64,000 nucleotides of DNA from Tilletiopsis washingtonensis (Eukaryota > Basidiomycota > Exobasidiomycetes > Entylomatales): assembly GCF_003144115.1 (NCBI RefSeq), contig NW_020312005.1, positions 244,562 through 308,561 on the forward strand, read 5' to 3'. Within the stretch, counting starts at the first letter, position 1. Each line of letters begins with the position of its first letter. A program made the position numbers and the translations under genes. The notes below the pieces were generated by a model. The model was given only the letters and a program-made list of their open reading frames with translations, made no database searches and was not told the origin of the DNA. This document shows, one piece after another, positions 32,142 to 42,446 of the stretch.

Positions 32142-35015
32142 ATGAGGCCGCCACAAGCTCCCGCCTCGGCCGCAGCAGCGTCCATAGCGCAGACAGACAT
32201 GCCTCTCTCCGTGCTGCACGCCTCCAAACACAGCACGGATGCGGCGTCCGGCTCCGAGCCCGACGTCGACATCGAGGCCGCGCCTGTCGCGCTCTCCGTC
32301 GCCGCAGACGGCTCGGCGCCGCCACAGGCACAGACGCAGCCACCACAGCAGCCCGAGGAGCTCGACATCGAGCACCAGCTCGTCACCAACGACCCGCGCC
32401 TCTGGTCTGCGGCGCGCAAGTGGCTGCAGCTGGCCATGCTCAGCTTTGGCGCGCTGATCCCTACCATGGCGGTGAGTGCTGCGCTTTGCTTCACGCGAAG
32501 CCAAGCCGGGGATGCGCCACAAGCTGATGGGTGTATGGGCTGCGGGAACACAGGCAAACATCTTCTTCCCTGCCATTGCGGAGCTGCAGAACGACTTGAA
32601 TGCCACACAGGCGGAAATTGCCCTCAGCATCTCGTTGTACATCCTCACTCAGGGTGCGTTGGGCAGCAGCGAAGGGGGGCGAGACTGCCGAGGGACGATG
32701 GGGCTGATACGATCTGGCGCACAGGAAGCTTTCCATTGCTATGGAGCCCGCTGAGCGAGATCGTGGGCCGGAGAGGCTGTTTCTTCTCGTACGTGCGCCC
32801 TCTGCCTGCCCTCGCATTCTTTCTCCACTGACACCCTCTTGCGACCAGGGCAATGACCATCTTCGTGCGTCTCCTCCCCCCTCTTCTTCTTCTCCGCTGA
32901 CCCCAATCGGCAGAGCGTCTGCACAGGCGCCGCCTCGGCAGTGCGCACCATCGGCGCGCTCATTGCCCTGCGCATCTTGGGCGCGGCGGGCAGCAGTGCG
33001 ATGCTGAGCGTGAGCGCGGGCAGCATCGCCGATATGTATGAGCCTTATGAGCGCGGCGTCAAGGTGAGTGGAAGGGTGGGAGAGAGTGTGTGAGCGTAAG
33101 GCTGATGGCGTGGCCCTTTGCGAACCCCAACCAGGTGGGCATCTACTACTCTGCGCCACTCCTCGGGCCCGCGTGAGTGGCCTCCCGTGCCCTGACCTCA
33201 CGGCCCACCTTTCTCCGGCACCGCGCCACTGACGACTTGAGTCCGCCCCCCCCCCCCTCCCCGGGTAGTTTTGCACCAGTCATCGGAGGTGCTCTGACAC
33301 AGGCAGGCAGCTGGCGCACCACCTTTTGGTTCATGGGCGTCATGGGTGCCGTCTCTTGCTTGAGTTTCGGCTTCTTTCGAGAGACTGTGAGTTTTGCGGG
33401 CGACGCAGAGAGAGCTTGAAGCGATGCATCGCGCTGACGCAGCGGTGCCCACGATGCAGTTCCGGGTGGAACGCAGCTTAGCTTGGCGTGAGCCTTCCTT
33501 CGCCCTCATGACTTTGGGGAGCGCAACTCACGGCTTTCCCTTCCCTGCTCTCCCTCCGCAGAGAAGGCGAGGAAGCGAGCCCAAGCGCGAGCAGACGCCA
33601 TGCCGGCGGGCAAAGAGCGACGCTCGCTTCTCGCGCGCCTGCACGCCAGCGGCGCTGCCTGCCTCGGGCGCTGCAGGCCTGCGTCGCCGTCGTCCAGCTC
33701 GAGCTCGAGCGCGGCAGCACATGCCGTACAAGCACGGGCGTTCCAGGCGCCGGCCTATTTCGATGCCCCCGCTGCTACTGCACCCGCCACAGCTCTCCCG
33801 ATGGCCACGCCGACGATGATGAACAAGACCATTTCGCTGCAATACGCGCATGCAGACGTGCAGCAGCAGCGTCCCGCGCTCAAGCATGCTGTCACGGCGC
33901 CTCCTGGGCCGACACTCACGCGTGCTCGCAGTGCCGCGAGCGTCAAGAGGGTGATGACTAGTGATGGCACCGAAGTCAAGGTGAGCTCTCCCCCTCGCTC
34001 TCGTTACGCAGCGAGGATCGGCACTGACCCCGCATTTGCGGCACATCAGTTCAAGCCGAGCTTCGGCGATGTCAGTCCGCTCAACAACATCCAGACCGTC
34101 CTGCGCCAGCCTCACAATCTCATCTCGCTCATCTACTCGGGCGTGAGTAGCAGCGCACGAATGCTCCAAGCTGGCACACAACTCTGACGTCCCTCTTTCC
34201 GCCTCTCTCTCTCGCAGCTCGCTTTCGGCTCCCAATACTCTCTCTCCTACACTGCCGCCCGCACCTTCGCGGGCGCGCCGTACAACTACCCACCGCTGCT
34301 CGTCGGCCTCGTGCTCCTGGCGCTCGGCCTGGGCGGCATCGTCGGCTCCGTGCTGGGCGGCAAGCTCTCCGACCGCCGGCTGCGCAGCTTCCAGGAGAAG
34401 CACGGACGCACGGCGCCGCCGGAGCAGCGGCTGCACAGTGTCATACCGGCCATGTGGCTGTGCCCGCCTGCATTTGTGGCGTATGCATGGACGGCGCAGA
34501 GACACACCAACATCGCTGGCCCCGTCATAAGCCTCGTCATCCTCGGTTTTGCCGTGTTCTGGGTGTAGTCCGTCACATGGACTTGAGCGTTTTGGCAGCT
34601 CGAGCTGACTCTCTGCTGTCTCACGCCCAGCGCAAGCACGCTCTCCTACGTGAGTTCCCCGCACTGGCCCCGGTCGCTCTGCACTGCTCTGTCTCGCTGA
34701 CGCCTCTGCCCGCGCCTCAAACAGATCGTCGACTCCAACAAAGGCCAAAGTTCCGGGGCCGTGGCATGTAACAGCTGCTTCCGCGGCCTCGTCGCCTTTG
34801 TGGCGTCGGAAGTGGCGGGCCGCCTGCAGGACGCGATTGGCGATGGCGCGCTCTACAGTGCCTGGGCCGTCATCCTGGCGCTGGCGCAGCTGGGCCTGCT
34901 GCTGGTGGCGTACAGAGGCGAGCGCTGGCGAGCGGAGGAGAAGAGCGCCTGGAGCTGGTTGCGCCTGCCGCGCAGCAGCAGAAGGAGGTCGGCGAAGGAG
35001 GAGCAAGAGCAATAG
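32142..35015 (+). CDS. MFS transporter, DHA1 drug:H+ antiporter type (Qdr/Dtr-like)
   Basis: Twelve-span proton antiporter at the plasma membrane or vacuole. Thirteen exons: 32142-32471, 32554-32653, 32725-32788, 32849-32864, 32914-33063, 33135-33172, 33269-33386, 33460-33487, 33562-33980, 34050-34142, 34218-34564, 34631-34649, 34725-35015; 670 aa. Family motifs: SPLSEIVGRRG (motif A region), LRILGAAGSSAMLSVSAGSIADMYEPYERG-type segment cut over TM4-5, GGALTQAGSWR (motif C region) and YIVDSNKGQSSGAVACNSCFRG near TM11. The first 95 residues are a soluble acidic head. Between TM6 and TM7 a Ser/Ala/Pro-rich loop of about 150 residues is much larger than usual. The eighth exon was placed to give RETFRVERSLAW, a known MFS pattern. 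Exons 4 and 12 are only 16 and 19 nt. Substrate unknown; Qdr-type proteins export drugs, polyamines or weak acids. Confidence 0.88.
33246..33257 (+). repeat. Poly-C run in an MFS intron
   Basis: Twelve consecutive C close to the acceptor of the sixth intron of the transporter gene; it may serve as the polypyrimidine tract. Confidence 0.85.
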
Positions 35016-35400
35016 CCATCTGCCGATCAGCCGCCTGCCGTCGTGCGCCGGCTCCGCAGCGCTGCTTGCTTCACTCGCGCGCCCTGCAGCCGCAAAGCGC
35101 ACAAGGGCCAGCGTGCGAAAGGCGAGCGCGAGAAGCTGCAGTAAGAGTGCTGCTCATCGGCGGCGGCGCCGAGAGGGATGCTCGCCCGAGCGCCGACGAG
35201 GCAGAGCGCGCGGCGTGAGGCTGTGCTCGTATGCCCGCGGCGGGCCGTTGGTGCTCCCACCCCGCGCGCGCCGCTTCACGCGCGCCGCTGCTGCCGTGCC
35301 CGCGCGACGCTGACGCCACGCCCGCACGCGCCCCTGAATTGGCGGGCGGTGTTGCTGCCGTGCAGCAGCGGCGCGTGATGCTCTCTCGCTCTCCGCATCA

Positions 35401-35424
35401 CTCTCCCTCTCCCTCTCCCTCTCC
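35401..35424 (+). repeat. CTCTCC microsatellite
   Basis: Four perfect copies of a pyrimidine hexamer, in intergenic sequence. Confidence 0.85.
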
Positions 35425-35592
35425 CTTGCTTCTCGCTTTCCCATCTCGGCCTCTGCGCCCGCACCTGCAGAGGCGCACACAGCTTCGTACCGCCCATCTC
35501 GGCTCACCACGCAGCCCCACGAGACAACGCCGCGTGCAGGCAAGGCAGCGCACGCACCTCGCTCGTGCGCAGCAGTGCCCCTCTCGCACGCG

Positions 35593-35630
35593 CCCCCCCC
35601 CCCCCCCCCCCNNNNNNNNNNCCCCCCCCC
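35593..35630. other. Assembly gap inside a poly-C homopolymer
   Basis: Nineteen C, then ten N (35612-35621), then nine C. The N length is likely arbitrary; the true tract length is unknown. It lies in intergenic DNA and cuts no gene I support. Confidence 0.95.
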
Positions 35631-36365
35631 TCTTGCGCGCGGCGTCTCTCATCGCCACGCGCCTTGCTTGGGCGACCCCCGAGCGGGCAAGCTGCGCTGG
35701 CCCACCTCAGCGCTCGCCTGAGCATCTGCTTGCAGCAACGCTTGCGCGTCGAAGTAGTGCAACGGCAGCCTCGAAGGTGAGTCTAAGCCCCCCGGGGCAC
35801 CTCCACTCGCGAGCTGCGAAGTGCCAGCGACGTCATGCGCATCTGCCTGCCTCGTGTCTCAATCGCATAGAAAGTGCGATAAAGACCTCGCCTCAGAAGA
35901 TGAGGCGCGAGATGCGCTGCGAGGATGAGAGGAGGTCAGATGGGTCTTTGGGGGGTCAGTGCGCTGTGGCCTTCATCGCTGCTGCGCGTTGCGGTCTGCG
36001 CCCTGCCTTGCCGTCTTGAGAAGCGGAGCCTACATGAACGCGGCGGCAGCCCGGCTTGTGCCTCTCTCTGCCTCTCCTTGTTCCTCTTTGCTCACACACA
36101 CACACACCACCCTTGCCCCATGTCCTGCCTCGCCTCCTGTTCCGCCGCAGCAGCGCTTCTCTCGGCCGCATCTCCAGCTCAGCCATTGCTGTGTTCTCAT
36201 TGCTGCCTCCTCAGCCCCGCCTCAACTTCGAGCTCTTGCAGCGCAAGGCGCGGCGCCTCTCACCCCCGAACGGCGTCGGCAGCCCAGGCAGCGGCCGCCA
36301 CTTGCCTCGCTTCCGCTCTGACGAGCGCCGCTTCTTCGTCGTCCTCTCCGTCCTCGTCTGCCTCG

Positions 36366-36367
<2 letters not shown>

Positions 36368-36397
<30 letters not shown>
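36368..36397 (+). repeat. (CAG)10 microsatellite next to the Mo25 start codon
   Basis: Ten perfect CAG triplets end one base before the ATG at 36399. In the Mo25 frame they read as serine (AGC), so they belong to the 5' leader unless translation starts upstream. Confidence 0.92.
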
Positions 36398-36398
<1 letters not shown>

Positions 36399-36400
<2 letters not shown>

Positions 36401-38496
36401 GAACTTCATCTTCAAGTCGAAGCAGCGCACGCCCGGCGAGCTCGTCCGCAACGTGCGCGACGCCGTCGCGCGCCTGGAGGCTGCGGGCGGCGCGAGCGGC
36501 AATGCGGGCAGCGCCGAGGGACGGAGAAAGGTGAGTGGGGTTTTGGCATTCTGGGCTTGCGCGAGACGATGGGAGTAGAGGGCGAAGATGGAAGCGGGCA
36601 CAACTGCGTCGCAGCGATGCTGCAGGCTCACGCCAGATTGGATGCAAGCACGTCCAGGCCTGATTTGGCGAGGAGACGCCAGAGCATTGAGCTGGGCCAC
36701 TGTCAATCGAGGGCGGCTGAGAGGCGTCGCAAAACTGACGCCTGCTCGTCTTGTGTTCTCCCTCTATCTCTCTCTCCTGCAGGCAGGCGAGGAAGTGTCG
36801 AAGATGCTCTTCCAGATGAAGGCCATTCTGTATGGCGATGGCGGTGAGTGTCTTGTGCTCACTTTCTCCCCCTCGCTCCTCTTGCGCCTCTCTGCAAGCT
36901 CGGCGTCGCCAACACGCGTCAGTGGAAGCAATGACTCTAACGCCCCCCCCTCCACCCCCTTCATCGTGGCCTTCACGCCACGCAGAGGCAGAGCCGCAGC
37001 CCGAACAGGTGGCACAGCTGGCGCAAGAGGTGTACAACAATGACGTCCTGCAGCTGCTCGTCGCCAACATCTGGCGCTTTGAGTTTGAGGTGCGTCGCCC
37101 TTGAGCAACCCCCCTTTCGCGTGCGCGTGACTGACGCATCAGCTCCTTGGCACTGGACTGACGAAACGCAGGCAAAGAAGGACGTCTCGCAGATCTTCAA
37201 CAATCTCCTGCGTCGCCAGATTGGCGCGCGCTGGCCGACGGTGGAGTACCTCGCCACCAAGCCGGAGGTGCTCTTCACTGCGCTCAAGGGGTGGGTTCCC
37301 CCTGACCTGGAGTCTGAGGAGGCCAAGTAGACTGACCCGAGTGTGTCTGTCGCGTTCGTGTCGGCAGGTACGAAAACCCAGATGTGGCGCTCAACACGGG
37401 CATGATTCTGCGCGAGATGCTGCGGCACGAAGTGCTGGCAAAGGCCTTGCTGTACTCCGATCGGTGAGTTGGTGGCCGACACGCAACGACGGCCTTGTGG
37501 CTTGCGTCTCGAGGTTGACCAACGCCCCCCCCCCCCCCCCCCCGACTGCTGCACCCAGCTTCTATACGTTCCCAGATCACATTGAAAAGACGACGTTTGG
37601 CGTGTCGTGCGATGCATTTGCCAACTTCAAGGTGCGTGGGGCCCCTTCTCCTTCTTCTTTCGCCGCGCGCCGGTGCAGGGGGAGGCGGCACCAAGCTGAT
37701 GTGCTCTCTCGTTGTGGCGACGTGCGCAGGAGACGTTGACGAAGCACAAGCCGATGGTCGCCGAGTATCTGGAGAAGAACTACGACAAGGTGAGCGGGCG
37801 TGTTCAGTGGCAGGCCGGGGGCGAGGGGGAAGGGGCGGTTGGACGAGGGCCAGAGGAAGGGGGTTGGATGAGGGCCAGGGGGAAGAGGTGAAGGTGGCGC
37901 ATCATTCGCTGCAGCCCACTGACACGCCCCCCTTGCGCGCCAGTTCTTCGCCATGTACCAAGGCCTGCTGCACTCGCCCAATTACGTGACGAAGCGGCAG
38001 TCGCTCAAGCTGCTCGGCGAGATTCTGCTCGACCGCACAAACTTCAACGTCATGACGCGCTACATTTCGAGCGAGGAGAATCTCAAGGACATGATGAACC
38101 TGCTCAAGGACAAGAGCAAGAACATCCAGTTTGAGGCGTTCCACGTGTTCAAGGTGCGGCCCCAGCGAGGCTTCCGTGGGCAGCAGGTGCAAGCAGAGAA
38201 CTGACCCCCCTCTTGCTCCCCCCTTGGCTACGCCAGGTTTTCGTCGCCAACCCGAAGAAGCCGCCGGTGATCGAGAACATCCTGCGGCGCAACCGCGAGC
38301 GCCTGGTGCAGTTCCTCACCAACTTCCACAACGACAAGGACGACGAGCAGTTTGTCGATGAGAAGCAGTACGTGCTGCAGATCATCGAGTGAGTCCCAAG
38401 CCATGCCCCCCCACGAATTGCGGCTCAGTGCGCGATGCTGATGCGCTGCGTACTTTGTGCAGATCGACGGGCCAACCAAAGACGGCTGCTGCATGA
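36399..38496 (+). CDS. HYM1: Mo25/Cab39/Hym1 scaffold protein
   Basis: Armadillo-like scaffold that activates germinal-centre/STE20-type kinases and acts in the RAM/MOR pathway (with Cbk1/Orb6-type NDR kinases) for polarity and cell separation. Ten exons: 36399-36530, 36783-36843, 36986-37089, 37172-37290, 37368-37463, 37559-37631, 37730-37789, 37944-38153, 38237-38388, 38463-38496; 346 aa, the normal length. Clear family segments: [16 protein letters not shown] at the start, [76 protein letters not shown]. The start is set by the MNFIF beginning, as in Mo25 proteins, just past the CAG array. The fourth donor is placed after GG to keep KGYENPD in frame. Confidence 0.96.
37525..37543 (+). repeat. 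Poly-C run in a Mo25 intron
   Basis: Nineteen consecutive C, about 15 bases before the acceptor of the fifth intron. Its exact length may be unreliable, since the same base run breaks the assembly at 35.6 kb. Confidence 0.85.
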
Positions 38497-39061
38497 GCTG
38501 CCGTGCGCTCTTTGCTCTACTATGGCGAGCCCACTCCGCCTTGACTGACGGCTAGCCCCGTCTTCCACACCCTCTCTGCATCGCTCTTACCGCTTCCCGG
38601 GATACCGACGCGCGTGCCTCTCCTCTTCTTCGTTAGAAGGAAGCGCCGGCGGCGTGCGCCAAGCCCCCTCTATTTCGTCCTCTCGCCGTCCTGATCGTGG
38701 CTCCCGCGCTCTCGTGTCCCAGCATGTTCTCTCTTTCCTCTGACGTCGCGAGCCAATCACACACTCTCACTCACTGCTGCTGCGCGGGGGAGAGCTGGCC
38801 CTTAAGGGAGCGAGGGAGGCCATGAGGAGTGCTGTCACGCGTACGATGTGTAGAGGGCATGGCGCAAGCGGCGCCATGTCGCCCGACGGCCTGCGCCCAC
38901 TTGCCAGCCTCCCCTACTGGGGGCACGCGAGCGACGCAACAGTCGGATGCACAGAGACACGCAGCTCTCCCTCTCGACCTCTCTCTCTCTCTTTCTCCAT
39001 ACATCTCTCAGCTTCACACAGAGCAGTACTCTTGATGTATAGCCATTGCCCCGTCCGTCCA
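38497..39061. other. Convergent intergenic region
   Basis: Holds the 3' ends of Mo25 (plus) and Sec39 (minus). CT-rich patches near 38970-39000; no gene supported. Confidence 0.55.
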
Positions 39062-42000
39062 TCACCGTCGTTCCTCCTCGCCCATCAGCCAGCCCACGCC
39101 TCTGCTGAGCGAAAACGTCGTCTGCGCCGCCGTTGCTCCGTCTTTCTCGCCCTCGCGCGCGGCAGCGGCGGCACCCGAGCCAGCCAGGCCGCCCAGAAAG
39201 CTGCGCGCCGCGCGCGCCGCCCTCTCCGCCGGGTCATAGACGCTGTGCAGGCCCTGCGCCTCGGCCGCGCCGGCGCCGTACTCGCCCAGCCGGTCGAACA
39301 GCTGCGCGGCGCGTCCGAAGCCGCCCGCTGGTGCAGTCGGCTTCGGCTGCGTCGCGCCTCCGGCGCCCACCAGCACGCTCGAGGAGGAAGAGGAGGAAGA
39401 GGGCGAGGCGCGGCGCAGCGTGGCGCTGAAGAGCGAGGAGAAGGGAGAGGCGGCAGAGGCCGCGGCGGCGGCGACTGCACTGGCACGATGCGAGTACGAA
39501 GCCGCCGCAGTCGAACTGCCTCTTGCCGTCGTGCTTGAAGCGCCCGTGCCCCGATCCCGAGTGCGCCGCGTCGCAGGTGCAGCAGCAGCAGCAGCGAGGG
39601 CATCGAGCTCGCGCCACTGCTTGAGAAAGGCAGCCAGGCGCGCTGGAGGACAGAGCGCCAGCACACTGGCCATGACGTCGGCCTTTGCCCGCGCCTCGCT
39701 CCATTCGGGATGCCGCGCCAGCTGCACCGAGGATTGCCAGGCGGCCTCTTGCACCTGCGCAAGCCGCTGGCCCGCCTCTTCTCGCGCCGGCGCGCCGAGA
39801 CTGGCGTCGGCAGTGCGTGCGTCGAGGGAGGAAGCAAGCGCGACAAGCTGCTCGCACGCGCTGCGAGCAGCTGCAAAGTCAGAGGCTGCAAGTGCGGCGC
39901 CGGCAATGAACGAGAGTGTTCTTGCTTCGATGAGCGAGTGCTCGATCACTTGCTTGCCGGGCGAAGGCACGGCGCAGAGCTTGTGCGCCAGTTCCAAGAT
40001 CTGCGCTGGCGTACGATACGCCTCGTCGTTCAGCGAGAGGAGACGCGCGATGAGGTCGAGGCGATCGGAAGAGGATCGGACTTGAGAAGGAGAGATTTGC
40101 GCGCTGGAGGAGGTGCCGTGGCGCGTCGACATGTTGTATGAGGAGAGGCGAGAGACGCCTTCGATGAATGCTCGTTCGGCTTGAAGAGCTGGCGAAGACG
40201 GTAGCACTGCAAGACTGTGTTCGCGCGCGTCAGCACTGCACCAACTCCTTCGCCATGCCCGCTCAATCGAATCGAGCAAACCTCACCTGTCATACGCGCC
40301 GCGCATCTCTCCGCGATGCAGATTGGCAGACGTGGCGCTCGCGAAGAGCTCGTTCGAACAGCGCAGCACGAGCGCCTCGAGCTCTTCGCTCGAGAGTTGT
40401 GCGCCGGCGTGCGGATCTGAGAGGAGGGATTTGAAAGCTTGCAGATCTGATTGTGCACGGACGCGAGAGAGAGAGTCAGCGAAGTGGTACCGTAGCGCGC
40501 AAAGCGGGCACAAGGAGGCACACGCACCGGCACTCTTCAGGCATTCCTCCAGCAACATCCTTGCCGCCTCTTTGCCACCGAGCAGTTCCAGCGTTGCCCC
40601 CTCCTGCGTCATCTCTCCCACTTCCCGCGCCAACGTCCTCCACTCTCGATTCCTGGCCTCTCCCGCGCGCAGCAGACGCAGACAGAGCTCCGCCTGCGTG
40701 CGCTGGTCTGCCGCTGCGCGCGCAATCGCAGAGGGCGCCAGGAGTGTCGCTCGCGCCGCGCAGAACTTGAGGGTGCGCAGGTGGGCTGCTGCGAGGCTGA
40801 GCAGAGGCGAGGCGGGCGAAGGCAGAAGCTCATAGAGGGCGCTGGCGCGAGGGCCAGTCTCGAGCAGGACGGCCAGATGCTCCGGATCGACTGGTGCAGT
40901 GCTGCAAGTCGACGTCTCGAGCGAAGGCTTGAGCAGCGCAGAGAGATAGACACGCGACTTTCCCGACGTCGCCTGTGTGCTGTACGTGGCGCTCAGCACG
41001 ACGCGTGCCGTCTCGTCCTCCTCGAGCGGCAGAGCAGGCAAGATGAGCGCAAGGATGCGCAGTGCCTCTTCATCGGCGTCGTCGAGGAGAGTGAGCAGGG
41101 TAGAGAGGAGGGAGACGTGTGCATCGAACGCCCCTCCCTCGGAGCGAGAAGCGAGGGAAGAGAGCAGCTCGAGCAGCGCGCCTGTCGCAGGCGGAGAAGC
41201 GCGCAGGTAGGAGAGCAAGGTGGCATCTCGTCGTGCGGGCATCAGACTCAGGCGGAAGTCGGCCAGCGAGGTGCAAGTCGGCGCGGCGGAGAGGAGTGCC
41301 AGATCCTCTCGCAGGCGCTCGAGGTCTTGCGTCGCAGAAGAGGGGGTGGCGTCGGAGAGTTGCGCAGAAGCAAAGCGCGCCACTTGAAGTGCGGCTGCGG
41401 CGTTGCCGACGCTGCACTCCAGCCAGTGGATCAGGTCGACGTAGTACGTCGCCAGCCGGTGCGCACCGTCCACGCGAGACGACGTGACGGCGCTGTGCGA
41501 GCTCGTATCGGCACTGGGCGGCAGAGTGGGCGTCTCGTCCAGCGGGCCGTAGACCTCGTCCAGCTGCCGTCTCACTTCCAGCTCATCCGTCACATCCGTC
41601 GCATCCGTCGCATCCTCTTGCTGCTCCTGAGCGATCTGCTCCTCCCACACACCTCCTTTCTCCATCAGACGCGGCAGCAATGCCTCGACGTGCGCATCCA
41701 GCTGCTCGCCCTGCAGCGCGCGCGCGAACAACAGCAGCCGCACCAGGCCCTCGCGCGAGGCGCGCGCGTCGCGCAGCGCCGGCGCAGGCAGTGCTCGCAG
41801 CAGCGCCACGAGTCCCCTGGCGTCGCCATGCTGCGCGAGCTGCGCGGCGTGTTGGGGCGCCGAGAGGGCGAGGAATTCGTGCAGCGAAGAGGATGAAGAA
41901 GAGGCGGAGGCGGCGGCGGCGAGCGAGGAGGAAGCGAGTGCCGCGTGTGTGCGTGCGAGTCTGGCGATGCGCAGTGCTCGCCTGCGCAGCTGCAGCAGCT

Positions 42001-42265
42001 CCAGGCGCGCGGGCTGCTCGAGCGTCTGCATCTCGTGCGCCTGTGTGCGCCGCAGCACCCGCGCCACCAGGGCGTCTACCTCGCGCGCCTCGATGTCGGG
42101 GCGCTGCAGCAGCGCGAGCACGGCGCTGAGGGCCCACGGCGCCGAGTGCACGCCATCGAGTGCGGCGAGGCCCTCGGCGTAGGACGGCGGCGGCTCGGCA
42201 CTGGCGGCGGGCAGGAGGGCGGTGGAGCGCAGGAAGAGCCGCTTGAGGGTGCGCTGCGAGGGCAT
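39062..42265 (-). CDS. SEC39: Sec39/NBAS-domain protein of the Dsl1 tethering complex
   Basis: Subunit of the Dsl1/NRZ complex that tethers Golgi-derived COPI vesicles at the ER. Exons 42265-40528, 40446-40287 and 40214-39062; 1016 aa. It is alpha-helical, Leu/Ala-rich throughout. The Sec39 signature is in the last third: NLHRGEMRGAYDS joined to LAVLPSSPALQAERAFIEGVSRLSSYNM, then DRLDLIARLLSLNDEAY, and the LAHKLC segment. The second join was decided by this pattern: of the possible acceptors only the one ending at 40215 keeps AYDSLAVLP in frame. The first intron (81 nt) is a multiple of three without stop; its retained product would be Cys-rich and out of character. The last 150 residues are Ser/Ala-rich and likely disordered. 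N-terminal half weakly conserved, as usual for the family. Confidence 0.85.
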
Positions 42266-42446
42266 GGTGCGCGCCGGGAGGGAGGAGGAGGTGGAGGCGA
42301 GGAGGGTGGCATGGCTGGTGCGCTGGCGGCGTGGGCGCTGGGCGGCGCGCGTCTCGTGCGGCAGCGCGACGCCGCGTGCGCCAAGCGCAGCCCAAGCCAG
42401 CCGCGCCTCGCGCTCCCGACTACCACCTCTCCCCGCATCGGGCAGC
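42266..42446. promoter_or_regulatory. Bidirectional promoter region, 181 bp
   Basis: Start codons of SEC39 (minus) and the secreted hydrolase-like gene (plus) are only 181 bp apart, so both promoters must lie here or overlap the genes. No TATA is visible. Confidence 0.6.

Larger units (their letters stand above)
35016..36398. other. Intergenic with assembly gap, upstream of Mo25
   Basis: No gene supported. Contains a CTCTCC array (35401-35424), a poly-C run broken by ten N (35593-35630), and a CAG array that touches the Mo25 start codon. Several hundred bases ahead of 36399 stay open in the Mo25 frame, but this gives a Ser-rich, non-conserved extension. Confidence 0.5.

Noticed and set aside
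35925-36398. N-terminal extension of Mo25 with poly-Ser
   Set aside because: In frame, but Mo25 proteins begin at MNFIF-like sequence and the extension is low complexity.
40215-40286. Alternative acceptor (CTTGCAG) in SEC39
   Set aside because: It puts the Sec39 signature out of frame; the acceptor seven bases upstream keeps AYDSLAVLP.
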